64,000 nt of DNA, taken from assembly GCA_025800205.1 (NCBI GenBank), contig JAOXSD010000254.1, positions 1 through 64,000 on the forward strand, read 5' to 3'. Numbering within the stretch: the first letter of the stretch is position 1; each line of letters opens with the position of its first letter. The translations under genes were made by a program, and so were the position numbers. Positions 28,171 to 36,756 of the stretch are shown here, one piece after another. Below the pieces are notes generated by a model. That model ran no database searches. It was not told where the DNA came from and saw only the letters and a program-made list of their open reading frames with translations. This DNA is from Silicimonas sp. (GTDB lineage: Bacteria; Pseudomonadota; Alphaproteobacteria; Rhodobacterales; Rhodobacteraceae).

Positions 28171-28863
28171 CTAGGGGTTCAACCGGGAGGATCGCGCCGG
28201 ACCAAGCGGCGCCCGGCCTCGGGCCGCCCCACGCTTCGGCCGGGCGCGCGACCGCCCGGGAAGCAGACGCGCAACGGTCAGCCACAGGATCAGCAGGTTG
28301 AGCGTCCAACAGCGCCGATCCCGATAGAGCAGATCGAGCCGCGCCTTGATCGGAATGCAGCGGCGCCGATAGGTCGCGTCGGTCTCCGCCACCGTCCGGC
28401 AGGTGGCCAGCAGGCGCTCCTCCCGGGCATGCAGAAAGACGGTGGCCAGCCCGGTGATCCCCGGCGGTGTTTCCCCCAGGACCGCCCCGTAAAGCGCCGG
28501 GTAGCGCCGCACGTAGCGCGCCAGCGGCGGGCGCGGTCCGATGAACCGCATGTCCCCGCGCAGCACATTGAAAATCTGCGGCAGCTCATCCAGCCGACTG
28601 CGCCGCAGCACCCGGCCAATCGGGGTGATCCGCCAGGCCTGGTCGCCGCCCAGAGGGGTCTGATCGATGGCGGCATCCATCGGCTCCATGGTGCGGATCT
28701 TGAACAGCAGAAACGCCTGCTCCGGTCCCCGCATCCGCCGCGCCCCGTAAAGAAACGGTCGCCCCTGAAGCGGCACCACCACCAGATAGAGCAGCGCAAG
28801 ACAGCCCAGCACCAGCGGCAGAAGCGCCAAGGCAATCGCCCGATCCCAAAGCCCGTCTCGCAC
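28171..28863 (-). CDS. Undecaprenyl-phosphate sugar-1-phosphate transferase (bacterial sugar transferase)
   Basis: Monotopic initiating transferase of 230 residues with one N-terminal hydrophobic segment (about 8-33) and a cytoplasmic catalytic domain. FLLFKIRTM, RSRLDELPQIFNVLRGDM, FIGPRPPLARYV and PPGITGLATVF are the family motifs. It would load the first sugar phosphate onto a lipid carrier for polysaccharide synthesis. The last 25 residues are unusually basic and low in complexity. It is convergent with the GT2 gene, 15 bases apart. Confidence 0.9.
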   Translation of the reverse strand: MRDGLWDRAIALALLPLVLGCLALLYLVVVPLQGRPFLYGARRMRGPEQAFLLFKIRTMEPMDAAIDQTPLGGDQAWRITPIGRVLRRSRLDELPQIFNVLRGDMRFIGPRPPLARYVRRYPALYGAVLGETPPGITGLATVFLHAREERLLATCRTVAETDATYRRRCIPIKARLDLLYRDRRCWTLNLLILWLTVARLLPGRSRARPKRGAARGRAPLGPARSSRLNP

Positions 28864-29016
28864 GTCCGGTCACCTCTCTCGATCGCCCGGTTAGTCGTTG
28901 AGCGCGCAGGAGTTTGCCAAAGACTTGTGAGCAAACCCTTACCACGCCCCGAAAAAGGCGGCCCGAAGGTGGTCGCCGTGAAGCTCCTGTTAACCTCGAT
29001 CCGCTAAATCCGCCCC

Positions 29017-31488
29017 ATGTGGATTGCGCGCCTGTTCCGCCTGCTGCCCGCGATCCGCCGGGGCATCGGACGTTTGCTCGACCTCGCTGCGGGGGTGGAT
29101 CAGGGCCCGCTGCACCTGGTGCTGCCTTCGGGCGCCGGTCTGTGGCTCGCGGAGGTGATCTGGCGCGCGGGAGAGGTCACGCTCGACGGGCGGCACACGG
29201 CCGACGCGCTGCGCCTCGGGTTCGAGGGCGACGCCGGCCGGGAATTGCCCGCAGGCCCGTTTCACCTGACCTGGCCGCGCCCCGCGCCCGGCGCGGTGTT
29301 GCAGCTGACCGGGCGGGTCGGGGAGGAAACGGTCCCCCATCTTCTGGTGCCGCCCGATGACCGGGCGTTGCGCCGGGCCCGGCGGCGCGCGCTGCCCGGG
29401 GTAATCTGGCGTTTGGGCCGCGAGGTTCCCGCCCTTCTCGCCTATCTGCGGCACAGCGATCCGGCCCTCGCGCTTGCCCTGCGCAACCGGCTCGGCCTCG
29501 GCGATCAACGCCATTTCCTGCCGCTGCCAACCCGGCTTTTTGTCGAGTCGCAACCGCCGCCGCCCCCCCGGCACCTGCCCGCCGTGATCGTTCCGGTGTT
29601 CAACGCAAGGGACGATCTCGCCCGGCTTCTTACGCGGCTCGAGACAGGCGTGGGCTGCGAGCATTACCTGATCCTGGTCGATGACGGCTCCGATGATCCC
29701 GCTTTGCACGCGGATCTGGCCGGTCACGCCGCCCACCACCCCGGGCGCTGCCACCTCCTGCGCTTCGAAAGCTCTCGCGGTTTCGTCGCCGCGGCCAATG
29801 CCGGGATCGAGACCGCGCGCAAACTCACCCGCGGTCATGTGGTGCTGCTGAACAGCGACACCCTGCCCCCCGAAGCGTGGCTGCCGCGCCTCCTCGCCCC
29901 GTTCGCCAGCGACCGTCGGATTGCCAGCATCACCCCGCTCTCCAACGCCGCCGAACTGCTCTCGATCCCCGGCCCGCCCACGCCGCCGATGCCAGCGCCT
30001 CGCCAGGTGGACCGGATCGACCAGGTGGCGCAGCATCTGGCCCCCGGGATCGCGCGCGCCGATCTGCCCACCGGCGTTGGCTTCTGCCTCGCGCTGAACC
30101 GCCGGTTTCTGGACCGTCTGGGCGGGTTCGATCCGGCCTTCGGGCGCGGCTACGGGGAAGAAGTGGATTGGTGTCAGCGCGCGGAGCGGGCGGGCGGGCG
30201 CAACATCGCGCTCGCCTCCCTGTTCGTCGGCCATCGGGGCGGCGCCAGTTTTCGCCCCGAAGAACGCGCCCTGCGCCTGCGCGCAGCGGGCGCCGAAATC
30301 GCCCGACGCCATCCCGAATATGACCGCCGGGTGCGCGACTGGGGCCGGGCCGACCCCCTTGGCCCCGCCCGTCTGATCCTCGGGCTTGCCTGGCTCGGCG
30401 CAGTCGCCCCCCGGCCGGTCCCCGTCTTTCTGGGGCACAGCCTGGGCGGCGGGGCGGAAACCGCGCTCAAGGCGGAGATCGCCAGCGAGCTTTCGGCCGG
30501 CGCCCCCGGATTGGTGGTGATCCGCGTCGGCGGGCCGCGCCCCTGGCGGCTGGAGCTCCACCACGGGGAGGCCTGCCTCGGCGGCGATCTGAGCGAAACG
30601 GCGCAACTCCTTGAACTGACGGGTCTTCTGGGCCGGATCCGGCTGATCTATTCCTGCGGTGTCGGCGCCCAAGATCCAGCCGCCGTGCCGCGTCTGCTGA
30701 CCCGTCTTTCGGCGCGGGCGGTCCGAACCGAGATGCGGCTGCATGATTTCTTCCCGGTCAGCCCGTCCTGGAACCTCCTTGCAGCGGATGGCACCTTCCG
30801 GGGCCTGCCCGATCCGGAGACCGAGGATCCGGCGCATCAGATCGCGGCCCCCGCGCGGCTCAGCCACGGGGAATGGCGCGCGCTCTGGGCCGAAGTGATC
30901 ACCGCCAGCGACCGGATCCGTGTCTTCTCGCCCTCAAGTGCCGCCCTGCTGACCGCTGCCTATCCGGAAGCGCAGCCCAAGATCCGCCAGCGCCCCCACC
31001 GCCTGCCGCACCGTCCCGCGCCGCTCGCGCCCGGCGGACGGGCCATCGGCATTCTCGGCAGCCTCAACCAGCCCAAGGGCGCGGGCGTGGTCTGTGCCAT
31101 CGGCGCGGTGCTGAAACATCGCCGTCTGGTGGTGCTGGGCGAGATGGACAGCCGGTTCACCTTGCCGCCGCCCCATCGGGTCCATGGCGGCTATGCGCCT
31201 GCGGAAATCGAGGATCTCGCCCGCCGCCATGACATCGGGCTCTGGCTGATCCCGTCGATCTGTCCCGAGACCTTCTCCTTTGCCACCCATGAGGCGCTCG
31301 CCACCGGCCTGCCGGTGCTGGGGTTCAATCTGGGGGCCCAGGGCGACGCCCTGCGCGCCGCACCCAACGGTCATCTTCTGCGCCCCGCCCCCGATGAGGC
31401 GGAGGCGCTGGCCCAGGCGATCTGCACCCATCTGGACGCCACCACCACCGACCCGAAGCGCGCCACGGGCGCGACGGGTCACCCCTGA
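29017..31488 (+). CDS. GT2-GT4 fusion glycosyltransferase
   Basis: Protein of 823 residues with two catalytic parts. Residues about 187-440 are a GT2 domain (PAVIVPVFNARDDLARLL; LVDDGSDDP; LLNSDTLPP; GGFDPAFGRGYGEEVDWC), rhamnosyltransferase-like. Residues about 465-815 look like a GT4-type domain (GHSLGGGAETALKAEI; IGILGSLNQPKGAG; ETFSFATHEALATGLPVLGFN). The first 180 residues are an unassigned Leu/Arg-rich region. The 153-base gap upstream holds the divergent promoters. It may add two sugars to the capsule repeat. Its last ten bases overlap the convergent GT4 gene. Confidence 0.85.
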   Translation: MWIARLFRLLPAIRRGIGRLLDLAAGVDQGPLHLVLPSGAGLWLAEVIWRAGEVTLDGRHTADALRLGFEGDAGRELPAGPFHLTWPRPAPGAVLQLTGRVGEETVPHLLVPPDDRALRRARRRALPGVIWRLGREVPALLAYLRHSDPALALALRNRLGLGDQRHFLPLPTRLFVESQPPPPPRHLPAVIVPVFNARDDLARLLTRLETGVGCEHYLILVDDGSDDPALHADLAGHAAHHPGRCHLLRFESSRGFVAAANAGIETARKLTRGHVVLLNSDTLPPEAWLPRLLAPFASDRRIASITPLSNAAELLSIPGPPTPPMPAPRQVDRIDQVAQHLAPGIARADLPTGVGFCLALNRRFLDRLGGFDPAFGRGYGEEVDWCQRAERAGGRNIALASLFVGHRGGASFRPEERALRLRAAGAEIARRHPEYDRRVRDWGRADPLGPARLILGLAWLGAVAPRPVPVFLGHSLGGGAETALKAEIASELSAGAPGLVVIRVGGPRPWRLELHHGEACLGGDLSETAQLLELTGLLGRIRLIYSCGVGAQDPAAVPRLLTRLSARAVRTEMRLHDFFPVSPSWNLLAADGTFRGLPDPETEDPAHQIAAPARLSHGEWRALWAEVITASDRIRVFSPSSAALLTAAYPEAQPKIRQRPHRLPHRPAPLAPGGRAIGILGSLNQPKGAGVVCAIGAVLKHRRLVVLGEMDSRFTLPPPHRVHGGYAPAEIEDLARRHDIGLWLIPSICPETFSFATHEALATGLPVLGFNLGAQGDALRAAPNGHLLRPAPDEAEALAQAICTHLDATTTDPKRATGATGHP

Positions 31489-32690
31489 CCCGACGCTTCC
31501 GAGATCAACGCGCGCTGCTGGGCCAGACAATCGGCCAGCGCATAGCGCGCCAGCACCGTTTCGCGCGCCGCCTTGCGGATGTGCTCCACCTCATTGCGCT
31601 GCGCCAAAGCCTCGGCCAGCCGCGCGCTCATGGCCGGAATGTCGAAGAAATCCACCAGCCAGCCGTTCTCCCCATCACGGATCACCTCCTCCACCGGCGG
31701 GGTGGCCGAACCGATGATGAACGCACCGGTGGCCATGGCTTCGAGCATCGACCAGGACAGAACGAAAGGATAGGTCAGATAGACATGGGCGGAGCTGATC
31801 TGGAGCAGCGAAAGGAACTCTCCATAGGGCACGCGGCCCAGAAACGTGACCCGGTCCGGCAAAGGCCCGATCTCGGCCTGCATCACCTCGCGCCAGGCGC
31901 CCCCCTCCTTGGGACGCGCGCCATAGCTCACCTCGTCGCCGCCCAGCACCACCACCTGGGCGTCGGGCCGCGCCTCCAGCACCCCGGGCAGGGCGCGCAT
32001 GAAACTGTGGAACCCGCGATAGGGCTCCAGGTTGCGCGACACATAGGTCAGCACCTCGTCCTTCCGGGTCAGCACCCGGCCCGATGGCAGGGTGAAGGTG
32101 GCGGCCGGATCGGGCTGGATGCGCACCACGTCGATCCCGTCATGGATCACCCGGATCTTGGGGTGATAGGCGGTGGGAAACTGCGCCTTCTGCCATTCGG
32201 TGGGGCTGTAGGCGATATCGGCTGCCTCCACCGCCAGCAGATGCTGGGCCGAACGGGTGCGGGCGCGCAGCAGGCTGTCGGGGCCCTGGGCGAATTCGGG
32301 GTCGAAATTCACATCCGACCCCCGACCGTTGTAATAGAATTCCGACAGGGAAATCAGCGGGCTGTCGGGCCAGACATCCTTGAGGTAGAGGGTCTCGCCC
32401 CAGCCGGGATTGCCGATCATCACATCGGGGTTGAACCCCTGGCCCTGCAGCTGAAACGCCAGCCGCGCCACCGCCTGACCATTCAGCACCGCCGCTTCGG
32501 TGCCCACCAGATAGGGGTGCATCTTCGGCGTGACCTTGCGATGGGGCGTGTATTCCAGCCGCTTCACGCCGGGAGGCGTGACCTTGTCTTTCTGGCCGAT
32601 GAACACCACCTCATGGCCTTCGGCGGCCAGCGCCGGGGCGAGATGCTTGAACTGGCCGGGGCAATTCTGGTGAACAAAAAGAACTTTCAA
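31479..32690 (-). CDS. Glycosyltransferase family 4
   Basis: GT-B fold enzyme of 403 residues. The N-terminal domain begins KVLFVHQNCPGQFKHLAPAL, and the C-terminal donor domain includes VIHDGIDVVRI, YVSRNLEPYRGFHSFMRALP, VVLGGDEVSYG and the motif SWSMLEAMATGAFIIGSATPPVEE with EMATG-like spacing of retaining GT4 enzymes. The form resembles glycosyltransferases common in cyanobacterial and alphaproteobacterial polysaccharide loci. The acceptor is unknown. It overlaps the end of the fusion transferase. Confidence 0.9.
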   Translation of the reverse strand: MKVLFVHQNCPGQFKHLAPALAAEGHEVVFIGQKDKVTPPGVKRLEYTPHRKVTPKMHPYLVGTEAAVLNGQAVARLAFQLQGQGFNPDVMIGNPGWGETLYLKDVWPDSPLISLSEFYYNGRGSDVNFDPEFAQGPDSLLRARTRSAQHLLAVEAADIAYSPTEWQKAQFPTAYHPKIRVIHDGIDVVRIQPDPAATFTLPSGRVLTRKDEVLTYVSRNLEPYRGFHSFMRALPGVLEARPDAQVVVLGGDEVSYGARPKEGGAWREVMQAEIGPLPDRVTFLGRVPYGEFLSLLQISSAHVYLTYPFVLSWSMLEAMATGAFIIGSATPPVEEVIRDGENGWLVDFFDIPAMSARLAEALAQRNEVEHIRKAARETVLARYALADCLAQQRALISEASGQG

Positions 32691-32762
32691 ATCAGGGGCT
32701 CCGAAACGGCTGCGGGTCGGCTTGCAATCTTCCCGCAGATCAGCCCGCGACCGGGGCGCGCG

Positions 32763-33182
32763 TCAAGGCCCCAAGCTTTCGGAAAATGCCGCAAGTGCCG
32801 CTTCGGCCACCGCGCAATCCTGCCCGGGGCTGCCCGATCCGATGCCGATGCCACCAATGAGCACGCCGCCCGCGCGGATCGGAAATCCGCCTGCAAGCCC
32901 GGTCACCGCCCCTCCGGTCGCCGCCGCAATGGCCGGGCGCACCGGTTCGGGGATCTCCGCGCTCGGCGCTCCGATCGAGGCAGCCGTGCGGGCCTTCGAC
33001 CGCGCGCTTTCCAGGCTCAGCACCTTGGCGCCTGCCATCCGCAGCACCGCCAGATCGACACCGCTGGCATCGACGATCACGATGCATTGCGGCTGGCCCA
33101 GCGCCTCCGCCTCTGCCACGGCGGCCTCCAGCAGGAGCAGCGCGCCCTGATGGGTCAACCGCGCCGATGGCTCCACCAGCAT
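32763..33182 (-). CDS. GlcG/HbpS family haem-binding-like protein
   Basis: Small protein of 139 residues of the GlcG/HbpS (DUF336) family: LTHQGALLLLEAAVAEAEALG, IVIVDASGVDLAVLRM, SARSKARTAAS, GGFPIRAGGVLIGGIGIGSG and DCAVAEAAL are the family motifs. HbpS binds haem and cobalamin; GlcG is found in glycolate operons with unclear function. The start at 33182 is one base after the gluconolactonase stop, so it is the last gene of the ABC importer-lactonase transcript. No signal peptide is visible. Confidence 0.88.
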   Translation of the reverse strand: MLVEPSARLTHQGALLLLEAAVAEAEALGQPQCIVIVDASGVDLAVLRMAGAKVLSLESARSKARTAASIGAPSAEIPEPVRPAIAAATGGAVTGLAGGFPIRAGGVLIGGIGIGSGSPGQDCAVAEAALAAFSESLGP

Positions 33183-33183
33183 C

Positions 33184-34116
33184 TCAGCGCCCCCCGATGG
33201 GCGAGACGCCATTGACGTTGAGGAACACCGAATAAAGCGAGGTGGTGCCGCAGATGAACAGCCGGTTCAGCTTCGGCCCGCCGAAACAGACATTGGCTAC
33301 CAGTTCGGGGATCAGGATCTTGCCGATCAGCGCGCCCGAGGCGTCAAGGCAATGGACCCCATCGGCCGCCGAACTCCAGATCCGCCCCGCCCGGTCGAAG
33401 CGAAACCCGTCAAACAGCCCTTCGGTGCAGGTGGCAAACACCTCGCCGCCGCTCAGCCGCCCATCCGCGTCCAGTCGGTGCCTGCGGATATGGCGCGGGC
33501 CGTCCGGGTCATGACTGATCCCGGTGTCGGCGATGTAAAGCTCTGTTTCATCAGGCGAAAAGGCCAGACCATTGGGTTTGACGTAATCCTCGATCATCCG
33601 GGCAATCGTCCCCGACGGATCCACCCGGTAGACATGGCAGGCGCCGATTTCGCTTTCGGCCCGGTCGCCTTCGTAATCCATCAGGATGCCGTAGCTCGGG
33701 TCGGTGAACCAGATCGAACCATCGGAATGCACCACCACGTCATTGGGCGAATTGAGCCGCTTGCCCTCGAAACTGTCCGCGATCACCGTGAGGCTGCCGT
33801 CATGTTCGGTGCGCGTCACCCGGCGGCTGAGATGTTCGCAGGTGACCAGCCGCCCCTGCCGGTCGACCGTGTTGCCATTGGCATTGTTCGACGGCTGCCG
33901 GAAGGTGCTGACCGAGCCGTCGGTTTCGTCAAAGCGCAAAAGCCGGTTGTTGGGAATGTCCGACCAGAGCAGATAGCGCCCGGCGGCAAACCAGACCGGC
34001 CCTTCGGACCAGCGCGCCCCGGTCCAGAGCCGCTCGACCCGCGCGTGCCCGATCAGGCAGTCGCCGAATGATGGGTCGATCACCTCGAACCCGGTGCCCT
34101 CGATCATTCCGAACAT
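33184..34116 (-). CDS. Gluconolactonase (SMP-30 family)
   Basis: Six-bladed propeller lactonase of 310 residues. Metal ligands fit E38 (RWSEGPVW), N182 (KPNGLAFS) and D236 (LFDGFRF); LNSPNDVVV near 122-130 is the substrate-side motif. The start MFGMIEG at 34116 has AAGGAG seven bases upstream and overlaps the cytochrome b561 stop by 13 bases. There is no signal peptide, so it acts in the cytoplasm on an aldonolactone, fitting the nearby idonate/gluconate dehydrogenases. Confidence 0.9.
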   Translation of the reverse strand: MFGMIEGTGFEVIDPSFGDCLIGHARVERLWTGARWSEGPVWFAAGRYLLWSDIPNNRLLRFDETDGSVSTFRQPSNNANGNTVDRQGRLVTCEHLSRRVTRTEHDGSLTVIADSFEGKRLNSPNDVVVHSDGSIWFTDPSYGILMDYEGDRAESEIGACHVYRVDPSGTIARMIEDYVKPNGLAFSPDETELYIADTGISHDPDGPRHIRRHRLDADGRLSGGEVFATCTEGLFDGFRFDRAGRIWSSAADGVHCLDASGALIGKILIPELVANVCFGGPKLNRLFICGTTSLYSVFLNVNGVSPIGGR

Positions 34117-34835
34117 TCCGTCTCTCCTTGTCCCTGCTCGGGCGCAATGCGCCGCATGCCCCATCCCTGGGCCGGGCGCCGATTGCCCGGATGCGCCGGG
34201 TCCGGCCCCCAGATCGCCTGATAGGTGTCCACCGCCATGCCCCGTCGCTGCAACCCCATAAAGACAAAGATCAGCCCGCTCCACCAGAGCCCGAGCACCA
34301 GCCACATCCAGACCGGGCCATTGGCCTTCCAGAGACCGGTCAGGATCACCACCATGGCCAGCGCCAGCGCGCCATAGCCGATGGTCTTGTGCGCCGCCTC
34401 GAAGATCAGCCGCCAGGGGGTCATGTCATAGTGGTGGCCGCGCAGGCTGCCATCGGGCGCCGGTGCCCCCGGCCCGCCCTTGGAGCCGCGCGCCAGACCG
34501 AGGGCGACCTGCAGCGCCAGCAGCAGGATCAGCCCCGCCCCCAGCCCCGTGTGCAGGCTGATCTCCGACAGGTTCGGCGGCATCACCATGGCAAGCGCGC
34601 AAAAGGTGAGCACGACCACCGCCCCCTGCCCCATCCAATGGGCCTTCCACCAGGTCTGATTGTCCAGTTCGCGCGGCCAGTCCTGACCCGGCATCACCTT
34701 GAAGAACCGCGCCACCAGCACCGCCAACGGCGCCAGAATGCCCCAGGCCAGCACCATCAGCCGGGCGTGCCAGGCCACCGCCCCCGCCACCTCATGGTCG
34801 CGCGCGGCATCGATCGGGGCCAGCAGCCAGTCCAT
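34104..34835 (-). CDS. Cytochrome b561 domain-containing membrane protein
   Basis: Integral membrane protein of 243 residues with about five helices. The four haem-ligand histidines expected for the b561 fold (two haems b) are visible, one per helix: H23 (AWHARLMVLAWG), H66 (AHWMGQG), H95 (SLHTGLG) and H149 (EAAHKTIGYGAL). Such proteins move electrons across the membrane. It sits between ABC permease (one-base TGATG overlap) and gluconolactonase (13-base overlap), an unusual partner for a CUT1 importer. The electron donor is unknown. Confidence 0.85.
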   Translation of the reverse strand: MDWLLAPIDAARDHEVAGAVAWHARLMVLAWGILAPLAVLVARFFKVMPGQDWPRELDNQTWWKAHWMGQGAVVVLTFCALAMVMPPNLSEISLHTGLGAGLILLLALQVALGLARGSKGGPGAPAPDGSLRGHHYDMTPWRLIFEAAHKTIGYGALALAMVVILTGLWKANGPVWMWLVLGLWWSGLIFVFMGLQRRGMAVDTYQAIWGPDPAHPGNRRPAQGWGMRRIAPEQGQGETECSE

Positions 34836-35773
34836 CAGCCCTTGACCGCGCCCGCGGTCATGCCGGTGATGATCTGGCGGGACGCAAAGAGCGTGAAGAT
34901 GATCGGCGGGATCGCCAGCAGCATGCCGGTGGCCATGATCACCCCCCATTCCACGTTGAATTCGCTCATGTTGTTGACGATCAGGATCGGAACCGTCTTG
35001 GTGTTGCGGTCGCTCAGCGCGGAGGCCAGCAGATATTCGTTCCAGGCGATCCGGAAGGTGAAGATCGCCGCCGCCGCCAGCCCCGGCTTGATCAGCGGCA
35101 GCACCACTTTGAAGAACACCTGAAACGGCCCCGCGCCATCGACCCGTGCGGCTTCTTCCAGGGACCGGGGCACCTGGACGATGAAGCTTTGCAGGATCCA
35201 GATCACGAAGGGCAGGTTCATCGCCACATAGACCAGGATGATGCCCGTATGGGTGCCCGCCAGACAGACATCGCCCCGGCCGCCGAACGCGTCGCGGATC
35301 GCACCGCCCAGCAGCCCGTTCTTGTCGAGGCAGAATTCATTGTTCCAAAGCCCGAAGACCGGCACCAGCAGCACCGCGGGCGGCACCATGCGCACCATCA
35401 GCGTGGTCAGCGAAACCGTGTCGCGCCCCATGAAGCGGAACCGCACCAGCGCATAGGCCGCCATGCAGCCGATCACCAAAGTCAGCGCGGTGGAGATCAG
35501 CGCGATGATCAGCGAATTGATGAAGGCGCCGCCAAATTTCAGCGAACAGAAATCCATATGGTCGGGCTCGTACCACAGCACGTCACACAACGCGGTTTCG
35601 TAATTCTGGATCGTCGGCAGGAACAGCAGCCCCGAGGTGCCGCCGATGATGTCCACATCCAGCTTGAAACTGTTGACGAACATCAACAGCACCGGGCCCA
35701 CCGACATGAAGACCAGCACCGCGATCAGCGCATAGAAGGCCGGGTTCTGCCGTTCGTAACTCTGGTCCATCAC
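34835..35773 (-). CDS. CUT1 sugar ABC transporter, permease (MalG-like)
   Basis: Inner-membrane permease of 312 residues with six helices. The ATPase-contacting EAA loop is EEAARVDGAGPFQVFFKVVLPLIKPG near 205-230. A cysteine-containing insertion in the periplasmic region (LCDVLWYEPDHMDFC; NNEFCLDKN; GDVCLAG) is longer than usual. It pairs with the MalF-like permease immediately upstream, which it overlaps by four bases. Confidence 0.92.
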   Translation of the reverse strand: MMDQSYERQNPAFYALIAVLVFMSVGPVLLMFVNSFKLDVDIIGGTSGLLFLPTIQNYETALCDVLWYEPDHMDFCSLKFGGAFINSLIIALISTALTLVIGCMAAYALVRFRFMGRDTVSLTTLMVRMVPPAVLLVPVFGLWNNEFCLDKNGLLGGAIRDAFGGRGDVCLAGTHTGIILVYVAMNLPFVIWILQSFIVQVPRSLEEAARVDGAGPFQVFFKVVLPLIKPGLAAAAIFTFRIAWNEYLLASALSDRNTKTVPILIVNNMSEFNVEWGVIMATGMLLAIPPIIFTLFASRQIITGMTAGAVKG

Positions 35774-36684
35774 TGATCCTCCTCGGCGGCGGCGCGAATG
35801 CGGTTGGCGCGGGCCTCCTGCCAGCGGGTGAAGGCGAACATGGCAAGGGTCAGGCCCAGCAACAGCAGCAGCAGGTAGTTCGACATGGCCGCCGCCACGC
35901 CCAGTTCGCGGAATTCGGTGGCGGTGCGCGAGATCCGCAGCGCCAGGATTTCGGTCGACAGCCCCGGCCCGCCTTCTGTCATCACCAGGATCACCTCCAG
36001 CACCTTGAAGGCATCGATCAGCCGCAACAGCCCGGTGACGATCAGCACCGGCATCATCAGCGGCAGCTTGATATGCCAGATCTGCTGCCAGGCGGTGGCG
36101 CCATCAATGCGGGCCGCCTCCAGAGCCGAGCGCGGCAGGGATTGCAGTGCCGCCAGGGCGAGAATGAAAATGAACGGGGTCCATTGCCAGATATCGGCGA
36201 TGATCACGCTCATCAGCGCATGGTCGCCCAGCCAATCCACCTTCGGCAGGCCAAGGCCGTCGAGCGTGCGATTGAAGGTGCCGACCGTGGGATGATACAT
36301 GTAGCGCCACATCAGCCCCACCACCACGGGGGCGATCATCATCGGCAGGATAAAGAGGGTGCGCAGCACCGACATGCCGCGAATATTGCGATCGAGCAGC
36401 AGCGCCAGCCCGACCCCGATCACCATCTCGAACGTGACGACAAAGAAGGCAAAGCGCAGGGTCACGCCGAGGCTTTCGCGGAAATTCGGGTCCCCCCAGA
36501 GGGTGATGTAATTCTTCAGCCCGACAAACTCGGCCTCGCCGATCGTCTGGCTCGGATCCCAGGCCCGGAAACTGCCCCAGATCATGTAGCCCAGCGGATA
36601 GATCAGGGCGATGGCCATGATCAGGGCAGCGGGCCCCATGAAGAGATACGGCGTCAGCCGGTTGGCGCGGGCGATGGACATCAC
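35770..36684 (-). CDS. CUT1 sugar ABC transporter, permease (MalF-like)
   Basis: Inner-membrane permease of 304 residues with six helices beginning at RLTPYLFMGPAALIMAIALI. The EAA loop is LEAARIDGATAWQQIWHIKLPLMMP near 187-212. It forms the channel with the MalG-like subunit and is coupled to it by an ATGA overlap. A GC-rich hairpin lies in the 72-base gap between it and the binding-protein gene, a common arrangement for lowering permease expression relative to the binding protein. Confidence 0.92.
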   Translation of the reverse strand: MMSIARANRLTPYLFMGPAALIMAIALIYPLGYMIWGSFRAWDPSQTIGEAEFVGLKNYITLWGDPNFRESLGVTLRFAFFVVTFEMVIGVGLALLLDRNIRGMSVLRTLFILPMMIAPVVVGLMWRYMYHPTVGTFNRTLDGLGLPKVDWLGDHALMSVIIADIWQWTPFIFILALAALQSLPRSALEAARIDGATAWQQIWHIKLPLMMPVLIVTGLLRLIDAFKVLEVILVMTEGGPGLSTEILALRISRTATEFRELGVAAAMSNYLLLLLLGLTLAMFAFTRWQEARANRIRAAAEEDQ

Positions 36685-36710
36685 GGGCCTCCAGGTCAGG
36701 GTGGGAAGAC

Positions 36711-36734
36711 CCCGGGGCGCGCATCGGCCCCGGG
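36711..36734 (-). other. GC-rich hairpin between binding-protein and permease genes
   Basis: An 8-bp perfect stem CCCGGGGC / GCCCCGGG encloses an 8-base loop in the gap after the binding-protein gene; two more pairs can form beyond a C-A mismatch. No T run follows on the transcribed strand, so it is unlikely to be a full intrinsic terminator. It may stabilise the upstream mRNA or attenuate readthrough. Confidence 0.6.
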
Positions 36735-36756
36735 ATCTTCGCTCATTCGGTCAGGA

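Noticed and set aside
28990-30867. Minus-strand open frame of about 625 codons opposite the GT2-GT4 fusion
   Set aside because: The plus strand shows two intact glycosyltransferase domains; the antisense frame has only mirror composition.
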